A DNA stretch of 64,000 nt. Source: Pleodorina starrii. Lineage: Eukaryota; Chlorophyta; Chlorophyceae; Chlamydomonadales; Volvocaceae. The notes beneath the pieces are model-generated. The model made no database searches, was not told the DNA's origin, and saw nothing but the letters and a program-made list of their open reading frames with translations. The stretch lies in contig BRXU01000012.1 in NCBI GenBank assembly GCA_030267565.1, positions 42,501 to 106,500 of the forward strand. Direction: 5' to 3'. The first letter of the stretch is position 1. Every line of letters begins with the position of its first letter. A program made the position numbers and the translations under genes. This document shows positions 26,601 to 35,000 of the stretch, in pieces.

Positions 26601-29600
26601 ACCCATTTCCGCATCACAGGGGTAAGGCGCACGCTTTCACAGGGTGCGGGCTGTTGTTTGGGGTCAGTGCCAGAACCGCCGCGCTTGTTGTGCCGAGTAT
26701 CCCATTAGAAAAACAGCCACCTATCTCCGGCCCCGAGCCCCTGCCTCCCACGTCAGGCCCCGAGATTGGTAAATCAGTCTCCGGCCCCGGCCCCCTTGCA
26801 CCCATGTCCGGCCCCTAGCCCCTGCCGCCTGTGCCCAGCCCCGAGCTCCTTGAACCAATCTCCGGCCACCAGTTGCAGCCACCCATCTACAGCCCCCAGC
26901 CCCTGCCTCCCATCGGCCCCGAGCTCCTTGAATCAGATCAATCTCCCGCCCCGAGCTCCTTGCACCAATTTCCAGCCCCCGAGGTCCTGCCACCAATCTC
27001 CCGCCCCAAGCCTCAGCCACTCATGGGCCCCCCGAGCCCCTGCCACCTATTTCCGGTCCCGTTCTCCTTGCACATCTCCAGCCCCGAGCCTCTGCCACCA
27101 ATGTCCGGCCCCGTGCGCACGCATGTTCCCATGGCCCAAGTGTTCAATTCCAACCCCCGCCCCCGCCCCATGAGCCCCGGGCCCGAGTTCCCAGACAGCC
27201 GTCACCCAAGCCCAGGCCCCAGCTCGAGCTCCCAGTCCCCACCCCCAGCCACCCCCAGACGCCAAAGCCCAGCCCTCCAGCTTTAGGCCAAGTGTCCAAG
27301 GATCAGCTCCAGCCTCAATGCCTAACTGTGTTAGCCCCAGCCCCCAAACAAAAGCCTTGAAGCCTCAGACCCTAGCCCCAGCCCCATAGCCTTATGAGCC
27401 AGTCTGCCCCGGGCGGAAAGGGAAGAAAGACAGGGTGCGTGGGGGCCTTGGGGCACTTGGGGTATGGCTGACAGCTGTGCTGTCGCAGTTCTATTGCGAC
27501 GCAATAATGCAAGAATTTGCTTATTGAGATTCGGGACCGTAAACATTACAACAAATGACGACTAGCGTCATTTTTCGTCGGGATGCATGCAGGCATGCAC
27601 CGACAAAACGCCGCAGGAAGGCCTTGCGCACCACATTAACGCCAATGAAGGTAAGAATTTGCGTTGTAAAGGTGTCCTTTCAAGTGTTAATGGCTTAGAA
27701 GAGCGAGCAGCGAGGAGCCCGATGTCAGTACGGAAACCAATGACCGTTCCACTATACGCGTTGCTGGCATATACGCTTTCCTTCTACATTCAATATATAC
27801 ATAGCATAATAAATAGACATTGGGAATAGCGCACTACTTTCGCCCTTGCCTATACGCTTATTCTTGACTGCCGATAGCAAAAGTCAAAGCAACACGAGCG
27901 CTTCAATAAGTTCAAGATTTGCTCGCAGGGTTGCCACAGGTAACTGATAACCATGTGACAAAAGCTTCGGAAATTATCAGACTCAACGACAAGGTCCCGC
28001 TGTTCGCCGAGTACCAATCGACATTGTGGGCAGTCGCTTCCACGCCGGAACTTTGGCAAGGGACCGATTCCAGGAGCGAAACATGTAAGGATAACAGTCT
28101 TAATAACTGACGCCAATGGTCTTCAACAGCTGTGTAGCTAAGCGTTTTCCGTCCCTAATGTAATCAACCCATTGCCCTTACACAACGCAGTTCAGCACGG
28201 AGTGCACGGAGATGGAGCTAACGGCTTTGGAGTGAACACGTGGATGGACTAGCCTTGGAGTGGACTTGGAGCTAGCGGCCGGGAGTAGCTGTGCTGGGGG
28301 AGCTATCATGGACATGGACTAGCGGGCAGGAGCAAGACCAGCAGCATGTCTGCGGCCTCCCAAGTAAGTAGGGTAGGGGTTACCGTGGGCTTCAGACCGC
28401 AAAACGGGAGATCCAGCGGGCCAGCTGGCCGTGTACTGCAGCGGAGACACGAGGACAAGGGAAAGACCAACCAGCACAGACAGCACGAGCCACCCAGACA
28501 CTAAAAAGCGAACCTAGGGGAAAAGCGCAAAGACGAGCGACCACGGGGCGCGTATCTCTACCCGTCTGGCACAGTCCGGCCCGTTGTTGCCCAGTGTATG
28601 GACGGGGCTGCAGCGGTCTGAATTATCCGTCTGGCCCAGGCCGACCTGAACTAGCTAAACCCAATTCCTAGCTAGGTGAAAAGGGATCTTGTCACTGATC
28701 ACTGAAAACTTTGCCACCTACGTACCAAGTGGTTGTCTACTTGAGAGGATTCATTCAGTCACGTATTCGGTGGTTTTCACTACCATCGTACTGGATATAC
28801 CTCTCGGGGTCTGGATCCGCGGCGGCGCAGTTTACGGTTTCCGTAATATACGGTTTATCTTCCGTAATATACGGTTTGTCTTCCGTAATATACGGTTTGT
28901 CTTCCGTAATATACGGTTCACATTCCGTAATATGCGGTTTACATTCCGTAAAGACCCTCCGTAGACTCTCCGTAATGAAGTTTTGGGGTTGCCGGCGTCT
29001 CCGTAAACTACAGTTTATATTCCGTAAAATACTCTCCGTAGGGTCTCCGTAGGGTCTCCGTAATGTACGTTGTCATATTACGGAGACCCTACGGAGACAC
29101 TTTACGGAGAACCATCCTCCGTAAAGTGAGGTTACTTTACGGAGAATAGGCACCTCATTTTACGGAGTCTAGACCCCCCCCTTTTCCCAGATATCTATCT
29201 ATATATCGACATGCATACACAGTATATACACATCTCTCTCTACATACACCTATACACATATATGTATCTTATTTTTATATCTTGTATATCTATATTTCGA
29301 TATATAGATATCTGTATTACAGGGGTTGATTGATCCATACATACATGACTGACGCACCAGCTCGACAGTCAGCCGCGCCCCCGGTTCGAGCTTATCGATG
29401 ACCTTGTTGAAGAGCTGCTCATCGTCGAGCACCTTGTCCATGCCACCCAGCTCCCGTACCGTTTGCATGGCGGCAGGTTCCTGCGCATATGCATTTGCGT
29501 GGCGCCCAAGCCATTCAGCAGCACGCACGCACGCAGCAGCAGCGGCGTCCATCTATCCGTATTGGACTCGATCAAAATTGGCATCAGCAGCACGTACTGT

Positions 29601-32071
29601 TTCACATATCCACTGAACATACATGAGGAAGGGCGGCGGGTGGCACATACAGGAACTGGGGGCCTTGCTGACGGACCTCTGCGAGCACCAAAACTACATG
29701 GACTGATGAGCGGCCTTCCGAGCCCCTGCTACATACAGGAGATGCTGCTAATGCGTGCAATCGAACTCATTGTCCACGAAATTACCAGCAGCAGCTATTT
29801 AATCAATCAAGCCCTGCCACACATCGATTGACACAGACGATTCATTTGGCGGGAGCCACCGTGCGTGTTACGGGAGGTGCATGGTGGCGTGAATGAAGGA
29901 CTGCAGGCGACAGGCATGCCTGCGTGCAAGGCTCGCTCGCCTGTCTGTAATGTGCACCATTCATCATCACTACTAATGACGCATGCATTCTCTGGCGCTG
30001 GGGGCCCCTCACTGCTGTAAACCAGCCATTCATCCCGCCCATGCATACATGCACAGCAGCTCCACGTAAGCACCTGCCTTGTATTTCGTCTCCATATTCA
30101 GCTCATCCAGTGCCTTCAATATGTCCTGCTTCGCCTGCTCCTGCCCATTTAGGATCGAGCGGCCCTGCCCCACCACCAGTGAGTGCGTGTCCGCCACCAC
30201 GGCTAGCAGGAGGGCGCAGTGAAGCGAGTTGAACTTGTCCTTCAGCGCTTCGAATTGCGCCTTGTCCGTGGCCGTTGTAATAAACCGCATCACGATATTT
30301 CGATTGCCGAAGGACTTGGCGTATTTATCGAACTCCTGAAATTTATTTAAACAGAAATAATTAATTAATTAGAACACATACACATACACATACATACATG
30401 CGTGTACACATACACACATACACCAGATACACCATCCACATTAACACATACACGTACGTGCACATACACATATATACACGCACGTTGTATATATTACCAG
30501 CTATATATACGTATACACATGGCGGCATTAACCAACCTGGAGGAACCTGGTGAAGTCGGTTATGATATGTTTGTACTTGATGGTCTCCAGCGAGGTATGG
30601 TACGTTTCGATCAGCGCCATGAACACCGCGGCACGCTTTGTTAGCGTCTGCAGGTTATCCTTGTTGTCGGCTACACCTTCAATAGTCTTCAGGACCGCTA
30701 GCAGCCCCGACACAGCTTGGGAGCCTGCGGTCATCATCATCATACATAAGTAGTCGGCAGGCGCTGCAAGCCTGGCTGCTGCATGTTGCCCGCGCGCAGC
30801 AATCCCTTGCTTGCTTGTTTGCTTGGCAATGGCTGGAAAGCAATACCTACCCTTGCCCGTGAAAGGGCGGGCCCAGACACCCGCCGTGTGTGCGTGCTGC
30901 TACTAATTACCTATAATTTCGTTGCGCCCGTGGCCACTCCTTCGGCGGGGCGGGTTTATTGTGTGAACAACATGCATGCCCTATCTATTTATAGCTAGAA
31001 CTACTACTCACTATCCAGCTTTCCACCCCGCCCCGGCGGCGGGCGGGGTTACCCCCACTTTTAATGCCATGTAAAAGATAGATGGGGATGGTGACGCACA
31101 CCATATACATATATGGTTTCTTTATTACTATGTGTCGGTGGAAATATATGTATGCTATATACACACACTTGCCGGGTGAAGGCAAGACGCCAGACAGCTT
31201 CTCCAGCCAGTCAGTGGTGTTCGTGAGGCAGTCTCGCGCCAGTTGCTGCGTGCGTGCAGCAATCGTCATGCACGCATGATGGACGCGCGGATGGAGATAG
31301 GGCATTACGTAAAACACGTTCGAAGTGCAGGCAGGCACGCATGGGGACACGGCAAGCAGTGCTGGGTCCAGCAGGCATGTCATCCCGCCCGGCACAACAA
31401 GACCAGCCATCCTGCCGCGCGTACAATACCATACCACGCACCCAAGCCAGTCACATGGAATTGCCTCTGCGTGCGTGCATGCAAGAGTCAGACGGAGGTA
31501 GCAGCATGCAACACTCTCGCTCCCGCCCAATAGAACGTGATAACATGCATGCAAGCATCGACGCAGGAAGCAGGCTGGCACGGCAAACATACATCTGTCG
31601 CGCCAACGTACGTCGGTATAGTATACCGACTGAACTCTACGTAATAAGCTGTATGTACGTCGGTATGGGAATACGCACCCTGAACAAAGCAGCTCGCTCG
31701 CTTACCGCCCAAGTTCTGCGGCCATTTGGCGACGGCAGCAACGACGGCGGCGGCTCATCAGATGGATTATTACATGGGTTGCTTGCCAACGCCAGTGGTG
31801 GTGACTGAGGTGGCAACGACAGCGGCTGGTGGGCTGGAGCTGCTGGCTGCTGGTCGTCGCTTATCCCAGCAGCAGCAGGCTGCGATTGCACGGCGGGTGG
31901 CGACTGCTGAGGGCTACCAGGCGTCTGGTTGTTTCTCCCTGACTGCTGCGGCAGCGACCGATTGGGAGCAGAACCAGAGGGCAACTGCGGAGGTGGCGAC
32001 GAGGAAGCGTCATCAGGTGGAGGAACCCCTGATCCTCCACTTCTTACGCAGCGTGCCATCAGGGCTCCCAT
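9087..32071 (-). CDS. NLR/STAND receptor: MLKL_NTD-like bundle, NB-ARC, helical repeats
   Basis: Proposed exons (5'>3'): 32071-31706, 31245-31173, 30724-30537, 30335-30074, 29693-29651, 29612-29525, 29480-29358, 21683-21006, 18690-18454, 17771-17442, 10715-10315, 10164-9087. All phases agree, giving ~1288 aa. Residues 1-122 are Pro/Gln/Ser-rich. Residues ~123-296 follow the MLKL_NTD/HeLo pattern (LPSPG, then [19 protein letters not shown], later [11 protein letters not shown]). Exon 8 has an EF-hand-like stretch ([15 protein letters not shown]) and Walker A GGMGKST (~552). Exon 9 has Walker [11 protein letters not shown]; exon 10 RNBS-B LLVTSR and a GLPL-like CRGVPLVL; exon 11 the winged-helix LAVFPSKF and an MHD-position MHM. 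The last exon has TPR-like helices, a long Glu tract and a short basic C-terminus. The role inferred is an ATP-switched intracellular immune or cell-death receptor. Weak points: exon 6 end (29525), exon 9 donor (GTTGTA at 18453 or GCAAGG at 18462) and the alternative exon-10 start at 17729. Confidence 0.75.
9330..9600 (-). repeat. Coding GAG/GAA triplet tract (acidic region of the NLR)
   Basis: About 270 bp of CTC/CTT triplets on the + strand, read on the minus strand as Glu with interspersed Lys, Ser, Gly and Arg. It stays in the NLR frame and is followed by a normal-looking C-terminal 80 residues ending RELVNG, so it is coding and probably variable in length. The opposite-strand Leu-rich frame (9231-9911) is a shadow. 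Confidence 0.85.
11110..11391 (-). repeat. LTR (3' LTR of the chromovirus)
   Basis: 282 bp, bounded by TGTTG...CAACA inverted ends and identical to the copy at 17068-17349. Because the element lies on the minus strand, this is the downstream LTR. The last codons and stop of pol (TGA at 11381-11379) lie inside it. Confidence 0.97.
11379..15419 (-). CDS. pol: Chromovirus Pol: Dam-like domain, PR, RT, RNase H, integrase, chromodomain
   Basis: Open from the codon after the gag TAG to TGA at 11379, ~1346 codons, with no ATG in the first ~25 codons. Residue numbers count from 15401. Residues 30-110 have an adenine-methyltransferase (Dam-like) look: [21 protein letters not shown]. Protease has DTGATHCF (~191). 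RT has [20 protein letters not shown] and YLDD. RNase H has [13 protein letters not shown] and [10 protein letters not shown]. Integrase has an HHCC zinc site (CDTCQRT), a D,D-35-E-like core ([28 protein letters not shown]), then a GPFTI module and a chromodomain ([18 protein letters not shown]). Expression is presumably as Gag-Pol by UAG readthrough. No frameshift or internal stop is seen, so the element looks competent. Confidence 0.94.
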   Translation of the reverse strand, partial: GVAQSFLCGGRTGSHVSKLAPDYDSRMIDLDLIAQLEERIGRTFTLDAAANDDGSNSICKVFASPTRSFLTFDCSGHTIWMNPPVHLLASFLRHYRTCKAFDPSISACILVPADLRNVRSLLHGMTRLMTLPEGTQLYKSKRLDFPDPTRETTSHELWWDPPKGQPVEPKCAVTDGNAQLNLFAGRLGATAVRVLPDTGATHCFISQTLATKLGLRLLPTPFAPVRLADQSTSPILGECRARLRLDRFGTDVRLLVLPSMTVSADVILGSNFLSRFDARLRPARGELTLQRPNGGQFVLRALQAPPIPTDDPIPIETNFLEKAPKRTSVVSAERALRDLCESPGSRGLLVVVRPLDSQTASFPSPVPQVNSLEPEINLPPDIEANRELSTLLHDYADVFAPITGLPPDRGVHHTIPLEPDAQPVFRPQYRLSLLEKEEVEKQVKELLAKGMIQPSTSPYGAPILFVTKKTGELRMCIDYRALNRITIKNRYPLPRIDDTLDRLSGARLFTALDLASGYHQLRIHPDDVPKTAFNTPLGHFEWLVLPFGLSNAPATFQATMNRIFAPYMHRFVTVYLDDILIYSKTPEEHANHLRLVLETLRKHDLKAKLSKCEFWRSEVKYLGHVVCADGIRMDPKKVEAIRTWPLPKDLSELRAFVGLANYFRRFIRNFSSLAAPLTDLFSNSRLPDQWPPQALAAFESIKNRLSTDVLLSYPDFERPFEVVSDASLNGTGAVLLQDGRPVAFTSRKFSPAERNYATGEQELLGVVNALREWRCYLQSNIPFTLVTDHHPLTYLKTQTHISRRQARWIEFLEQFNFDWVYRPGKLNVVADALSRHPNLATILCAVEPSSDSPLLTRLAEATQRDAYFQNPKNTRPLITHPGGFYVLKEEENQWRIVVPNDPALKHEIIARAHADTLSGHPGRDRTIELVQRNFWWPTLRADVTDFVAKCDTCQRTKPASGLPFGELRPLPIPEMPWDSVSMDFVVGLPKTKRHFDAILVFVDRLTKMVHLAPCRTTATAIQTADLMFHNVVRLHGMPKTIISDRDPRFKGHFLPALLKRAGAKQHTSTAFHPESDGQTERINRVLGDMLRHYATHDPHEWDQHLDAAEFSINNLKNRTTGHSPFFLNYGFHPRTPLQLELGDAVPVAKDYVDTLHDRLKLAKRFYEAAQDRALVQESRNRRKITLSVGQQVLLSTRNLSLQAGTRKLMPKFIGPFTITERINPVAFRLKLPPEYRFHDVFHVSLLRPYRTDVSNGPTNPPPPLEIDGETSRPVWVISNIVKHEERKLRRRTLYRFLVQWQGYGDEHNTWLDSKDVPDELVNEYWKTHPEHSADAGSSGGEAAVVA
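11392..11406 (-). promoter_or_regulatory. Polypurine tract
   Basis: Minus-strand purine-rich run (eight G, then AGGCAGC) immediately before the 3' LTR, the expected plus-strand primer site. It is simultaneously coding, specifying the end of pol (...GGEAAVVA). Confidence 0.65.
15420..16832 (-). CDS. gag: Chromovirus Gag
   Basis: 470 aa starting at ATG 16832. An N-terminal Asn-Pro-Thr/Gln-rich stretch is followed by a coiled segment ([18 protein letters not shown]) and the retrotransposon gag core, with W-rich helices and the [17 protein letters not shown] and YNARF signatures typical of Ty3 Gag. The C-terminus has a zinc knuckle read as [15 protein letters not shown], spacing C-X2-C-X5-H-X4-C, one residue longer than the usual X4 before His. 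Gag forms the cytoplasmic particle and packages element RNA. The frame ends at TAG (15422-15420) and is collinear with pol. Confidence 0.93.
   Translation of the reverse strand: MTDPTETNTLPNDPMPVDGNTNNVNPTNPTNPTNLSNPANTAQQQQRQQQQRQQPPPARTAPTPTPTGAEAATGPSNPDIAAQIQLAETQLKLKQAELELVRAQADLANASASGSRPPVPSVSTRNDSDADRFALNGVSNRTELRPHLKNEPPQPSKDGSLDNFVNDFQEWAVRFIPNQLEDSVWQFRTAVKEYPPGAQDWLADWRREQKQSGKPFDLTELLRDFLNRFDPKVRTKEDEALEQLLEGQVRMDPAKGVAEYNARFREIARRAKFTDSKALAKMFRKGLIRELQAQCRVDSNGNEFANLTDLVDYAIGEEKKLKARAQGQSRASLHYAASGSKKRSRNSRQDANDNGKRPSTSSWVEAVNKRSRQDRQGHNRDSTAANQARTDEATPARPGRVMSKAMQWAFRMAEEKPNEPSNVPNPLVPGTFLTNKAKFEWMDQGRCFKCGQQAKHIKAACPGIPQNPPK
17047..17063 (-). promoter_or_regulatory. Candidate tRNA primer-binding site
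   Basis: Minus-strand TGGTGTCTCAGCAACAC begins four bases inside the 5' LTR. It starts with TGG, the complement of tRNA CCA ends. The tRNA identity cannot be assigned without the genome's tRNA set. Confidence 0.55.
17068..17349 (-). repeat. LTR (5' LTR of the chromovirus)
   Basis: 282 bp, identical to 11110-11391; followed on its outer side by the TSD AGGAT at 17350-17354. It should contain the promoter of the element. About 235 bp of leader separates it from the gag ATG at 16832. Confidence 0.97.
18303..18372. repeat. CCGGCCGTATATATTAATA short tandem repeat
   Basis: About 3.5 copies of a 19-bp unit with a palindromic CCGGCCG core and an AT-rich half, in an NLR intron close to the exon 9 donor. 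Confidence 0.85.
18969..20112 (+). mobile_element. 5'-truncated non-LTR retrotransposon copy
   Basis: A 1144-bp insert antisense to the NLR gene, in its intron between exons 8 and 9. It is bounded by a perfect 15-bp target duplication TATATACTTTTATTT (18954-18968 and 20113-20127), and its 3' end is an ATT microsatellite (about 20099-20112), as expected for target-primed reverse transcription. Only the C-terminal part of the ORF survives. It is dead: RT is missing and the frame is broken. Confidence 0.92.
18988..19975 (+). pseudogene. Non-LTR ORF remnant: zinc finger plus restriction-like endonuclease
   Basis: Frame 18988 to about 19250 ([14 protein letters not shown]...) continues after a one-base shift in an A-run (about 19249-19255) in the frame that ends TAA at 19975. 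The C-terminal part has a C-C-H-C finger ([17 protein letters not shown]), then a PD-(D/E)XK-type pattern: LRPDILLIP, a spacer, [11 protein letters not shown] and [12 protein letters not shown]. That order is the one found at the C-terminus of restriction-like-endonuclease (RLE) non-LTR elements, whose enzyme nicks the target DNA. Family assignment within RLE elements is not possible without the RT. Confidence 0.72.
20251..20292. repeat. GTAT microsatellite
   Basis: About ten copies of GTAT just beyond the non-LTR copy, in the NLR intron. Confidence 0.9.
20489..20700. repeat. AT-rich array with TACCATTC/GAATGGTA inverted repeats
   Basis: TA dinucleotide runs separated by TACCATTC and its complement GAATGGTA in alternating orientation, able to fold into several nested hairpins. 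Intronic (NLR). Confidence 0.85.
22210..22455. repeat. Left CTCCGTAA/TTACGGAG cluster
   Basis: TTTTCTCCGTAATGG, TTTCTCCGTAATGTG, GCCGTAAC, TTTACGGAGTTTGGGG and, further in, TTCCGTAAAC and CTTTACGGGG. The 8-mer occurs in both orientations, mirroring the cluster at 28842-29167. Confidence 0.75.
22624..24856. repeat. 210-bp satellite array, about 10.6 units
   Basis: The word GCCGGCCCTGG recurs at 22631, 22841, 23051 and every 210 bp to 24731. Units are nearly identical, with single-base variants (acgggtggtt/acgggaggtt; gcgtgg/gcacgg/gcacag). The last unit is truncated and fuses to a different sequence. Because 210 is divisible by three, both strands stay open for more than 720 codons; I treat these frames as by-products. 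Each unit contains GGGTAAGG, a latent splice-donor-like word. Confidence 0.97.
24857..25880. repeat. Pro-rich-looking GC segment plus unique tail, copy 1
   Basis: Irregular repeats of CCGGCCCCGAGCCCCTGCC-type words (24860-25440), then a less repetitive tail with a palindrome GACGACTAGCGTC (about 25710) and TGCATGCAGGCATGCA (25738-25753). The whole segment recurs at 26712-27735 with a few indels (for example an extra TACACTCATG-like stretch near 25271 in this copy). Confidence 0.9.
25881..26711. repeat. 210-bp satellite array, second block, about 4 units
   Basis: GCCGGCCCTGG at 25956, 26166, 26376 and 26586; same unit as the first array. The last unit shows the same truncation and fusion point as copy 1, so block and tail were duplicated together by about 1.85 kb. 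Confidence 0.96.
26712..27735. repeat. Pro-rich-looking GC segment plus tail, copy 2
   Basis: Near-identical duplicate of 24857-25880; after 27735 the copies diverge. Offsets of 1855 bp before and 1845 bp after the indel show a single segmental duplication. Confidence 0.93.
28842..29167. repeat. 21-bp TCCGTAATATACGG tandem repeats and right TTACGGAG cluster
   Basis: About five 21-bp units each with the near-palindrome CCGTAATATACGG (28847-28955), followed by CTCCGTAGGG words and then, in inverted orientation, TTACGGAGACCC and TTTACGGAGAA words to 29167. The cluster can form a large stem. Confidence 0.88.
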
Positions 32072-35000
32072 CCGTCTTCAGTGCGGTATCAGGAAACAAT
32101 GCACGTTCCAGAAGGAAATGGATTACATCCACTCATTTTGCGGGATGACAGTAATTGCCCAGAGCAGCAGAAAGATGCATGCATGGGCCAACCCCCCTCG
32201 TCGGACAAAAGTAGCCCAAAGCCGTTTTCAGCCAGAAAATGTAAATATTTTTGCTGTGAGTTGCAACTATTATGGGAAGCAAGGCGTTTCGTTGACCTAT
32301 GTTCGCCACCGACCGTGGGATGCCTACGCGCGGCGGCCCTAGATTGCTGAGCGATGGTCGCAACGACAACGGGATAATTATTTATTAATAAGTTAGAAGG
32401 ATATTTCTGATGTCCAATGCTTTAAAGGTGCAAGTAGCTCGGAGTTCTACGGCTATATACGTAGCGCTTAACTGGGCTCGTTTCAAGCTTTCGGTTGCTA
32501 TCCGGCGGATAATATTTCCAGCGGTGACGAATGTTTCAGGTGATGCTCCGGGCGATTTCATTCATCTTGTACGGCACCTTTTTGGGCGGGGCCCCAGCGC
32601 GAAGCGCCCAGGGGGGCCCCGCCCTGTAGGATTGCCCATGTCCGTGCCCGGTCTGATGTCTAATGTAAAACCCGAAGTGCAGAATTTCGGCCAACAGAAA
32701 GACTCCATAAGTAAAATATTACGTTCTTTATTGCATGGTAAATTTATTATAGGAACCCAACCTCGTATGAGTAAAAGCCAGTTTGGCAGTCTCCATGGAC
32801 CGAGGCCGAGGTCAAACCAACGCCTCTCGGCCTATAATTAATTCCAGAAGCTCCATCATTCCTCAAAGTGGATTTCTGACATGACGGCGTGAAATGAATC
32901 TTCGTTTCGGCAACCAACTATGTTTGCATTGCGAACATTCTTACCGCGACCACACCACAGCTCTGCTACCCGGTCCGACCGACTTGACGCACATTTCGAT
33001 TACAAAGGTTGCAAGGAGCAAACCATGAGGGGCAAACTGCTGGTTGTTGGACGCCAAGCCGCAAATGCACGCATGATGCAGCGGTCTTCAGCGGGCCGCC
33101 CAACAAGTCCAGTCGGCAACCTAGGGGATGGACTTCTACATTCCCTGTCCTAATGTTAAAGCAGTCAAGCCTCCTCTACGGCGAATACCTCAGTAGCGAA
33201 GCCTGTGCACTCTCGTCGGCAACTGCACGTCGTCGCAACCCTCGCAAACAGTTCCGCTGTCCTTCTATTAGCAAGTCAGCCTGCGTGATGTGTAAATGAT
33301 ACACTCCATGTCTACTGTCAAGTAACTTCAGCCAATGCGCTGGCCGGAAGAGTTGCACAGTGCCGAGACGGCGCGCGATGCTAAACATGGGTCGGATTGC
33401 TGAAGCCGCAGGCATTTCAGATATAAAGCTCTGGCTGCCTATCAGCAGGAATGTCGACACTCTCACAGTTGACGCCCTCGCCGCTCGCTTTGGAAATGCC
33501 GTATTTCGGTCGATGCGCACATGCGCTCATGCACCTGACGGGATGACGCGCTTCGCGCGGCGCCGGCAGGCCTTGCTAACGACTCGGCTAGCAGGCATTT
33601 CGGGAAAAAGCTCTGGCTGTCTATCAGCAGGAATGTCGACACTCTCACACTACTTCGCGCCCTCGCCACCCTAGCACTCAACTTAACCCGTACGGATTTA
33701 GTGGGGCCCCGCCCTTTTTCCGGCTTCAAGGAAGCCGACACCAACCCCTTGTCCACAACTTCTTTCCCAGAAGATAAGGAAAAATGCTTGGGCATTATGT
33801 TTCAGCTAGGACGTGTCTACGGTGTTTCATTGATCCCCACCTGGGACTTCCAGCTTCTTAATCTTCATCAGGCTCGTCTAGGCCTTACGAGCCATACAAT
33901 ATTGTTCTCATAATTAAACATTATAATCATGTTTAAGGCTCCACACTGCCATTTTGCGATAAAATTTTACATTAATTACTTGCCGCCATATATAGCTACT
34001 CCCAGAACTGATGACCGCCGCAATTTGCACAAGGTTCGATCGTCGTTGTCCTCCATCGCCGCTCGTGAACAACCCTCACAAGCAATGTCACGGCCCCACA
34101 GACACCCTACTGCAAACAATAGTGCGGAACACGCCCACGGCCCACGGTTCACGGCCCACGGTAAATGGACGCGAACAACAAGACCTCTTTCACGTCGGAT
34201 CTGTCCCCGCCAGCGCGCCCTTACTTTACGTGCCATATCTATCAAGGGGCAACTTGCCTCTGAACGCCTTGGACGCCCAGAACTCCTTGAACATCACAAC
34301 TGCACTGATATACCGTACACTGATAATGATGATGGCATGCTCCCCACACCCCGCCAAAGCGTTGACTAATCGTTGACTCTTAACATCGCGGCGCCCCATG
34401 CGATCATGTGACTGCTGTCGACAGCAGCGAACACTTTCCTAATATGGGTGCAACGTACCTTGACGGGACGAGCAGAGATGATTCGTCCATGCCGTGCATT
34501 CGTACTGTCGTCGTCCCACCGTATGGTGAGTGGTACGGCAGCAGTTGATATGTGCGAGTCAAAAGCACGCGCGCGTCACACCCGTCACCGCCGGGGACTT
34601 CTTTGCCAGTCTTTTGTCGCACGCGTTGCAAGATACAAGATAAGGCCCGATGATGAGTCATCACGCAAGGGAGGAGTGGAACACGCGTGTGTGCCGCCGT
34701 CCAACACGTTGTGGATGTTTCTGCAGCATTGTACGAATTTGTACGGCAGCATCCTCGGGCATCCTCTGCATCACTGTGATGATGAAACGAACAAACTGTT
34801 GTCTGTCGTGCCCAGCTGCCCACATAAGCCCGCCCAACAATCGACACAGCCGCCCGCATGGTCATCGATCGCAGCCCTAAACACGTCGCATCCGCTTCTC
34901 CAGCCCGGCACAGCCCAGCCCAGCCCAGCCCAGCCCCTCAGCTCAACAGAATCTACAGATTCAGTTCCACGCAAGGCCCACATACACGCGCGTCGCACCC

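Larger units (their letters stand above)
22197..29191. mobile_element. Putative large DNA-transposon-like block in the NLR intron
   Basis: The ends carry inverted TCTGGGAAAGG (22197) and, on the other strand, TCTGGGAAAAGG (29191-29180). Both ends hold clusters of CTCCGTAA/TTACGGAG (22210-22290 plus variants to 22455; 28842-29167), resembling the subterminal repeats of CACTA/Mutator-like elements. No transposase and no matching target-site duplication were found, so the boundaries and class are tentative. The interior is mostly satellite. Confidence 0.4.

Noticed and set aside
29369..29480. Alternative frame through NLR exon 7
   Set aside because: It gives a Ser/Arg-rich arbitrary peptide, while the chosen frame reads [20 protein letters not shown] and joins exon 8 in phase 0.
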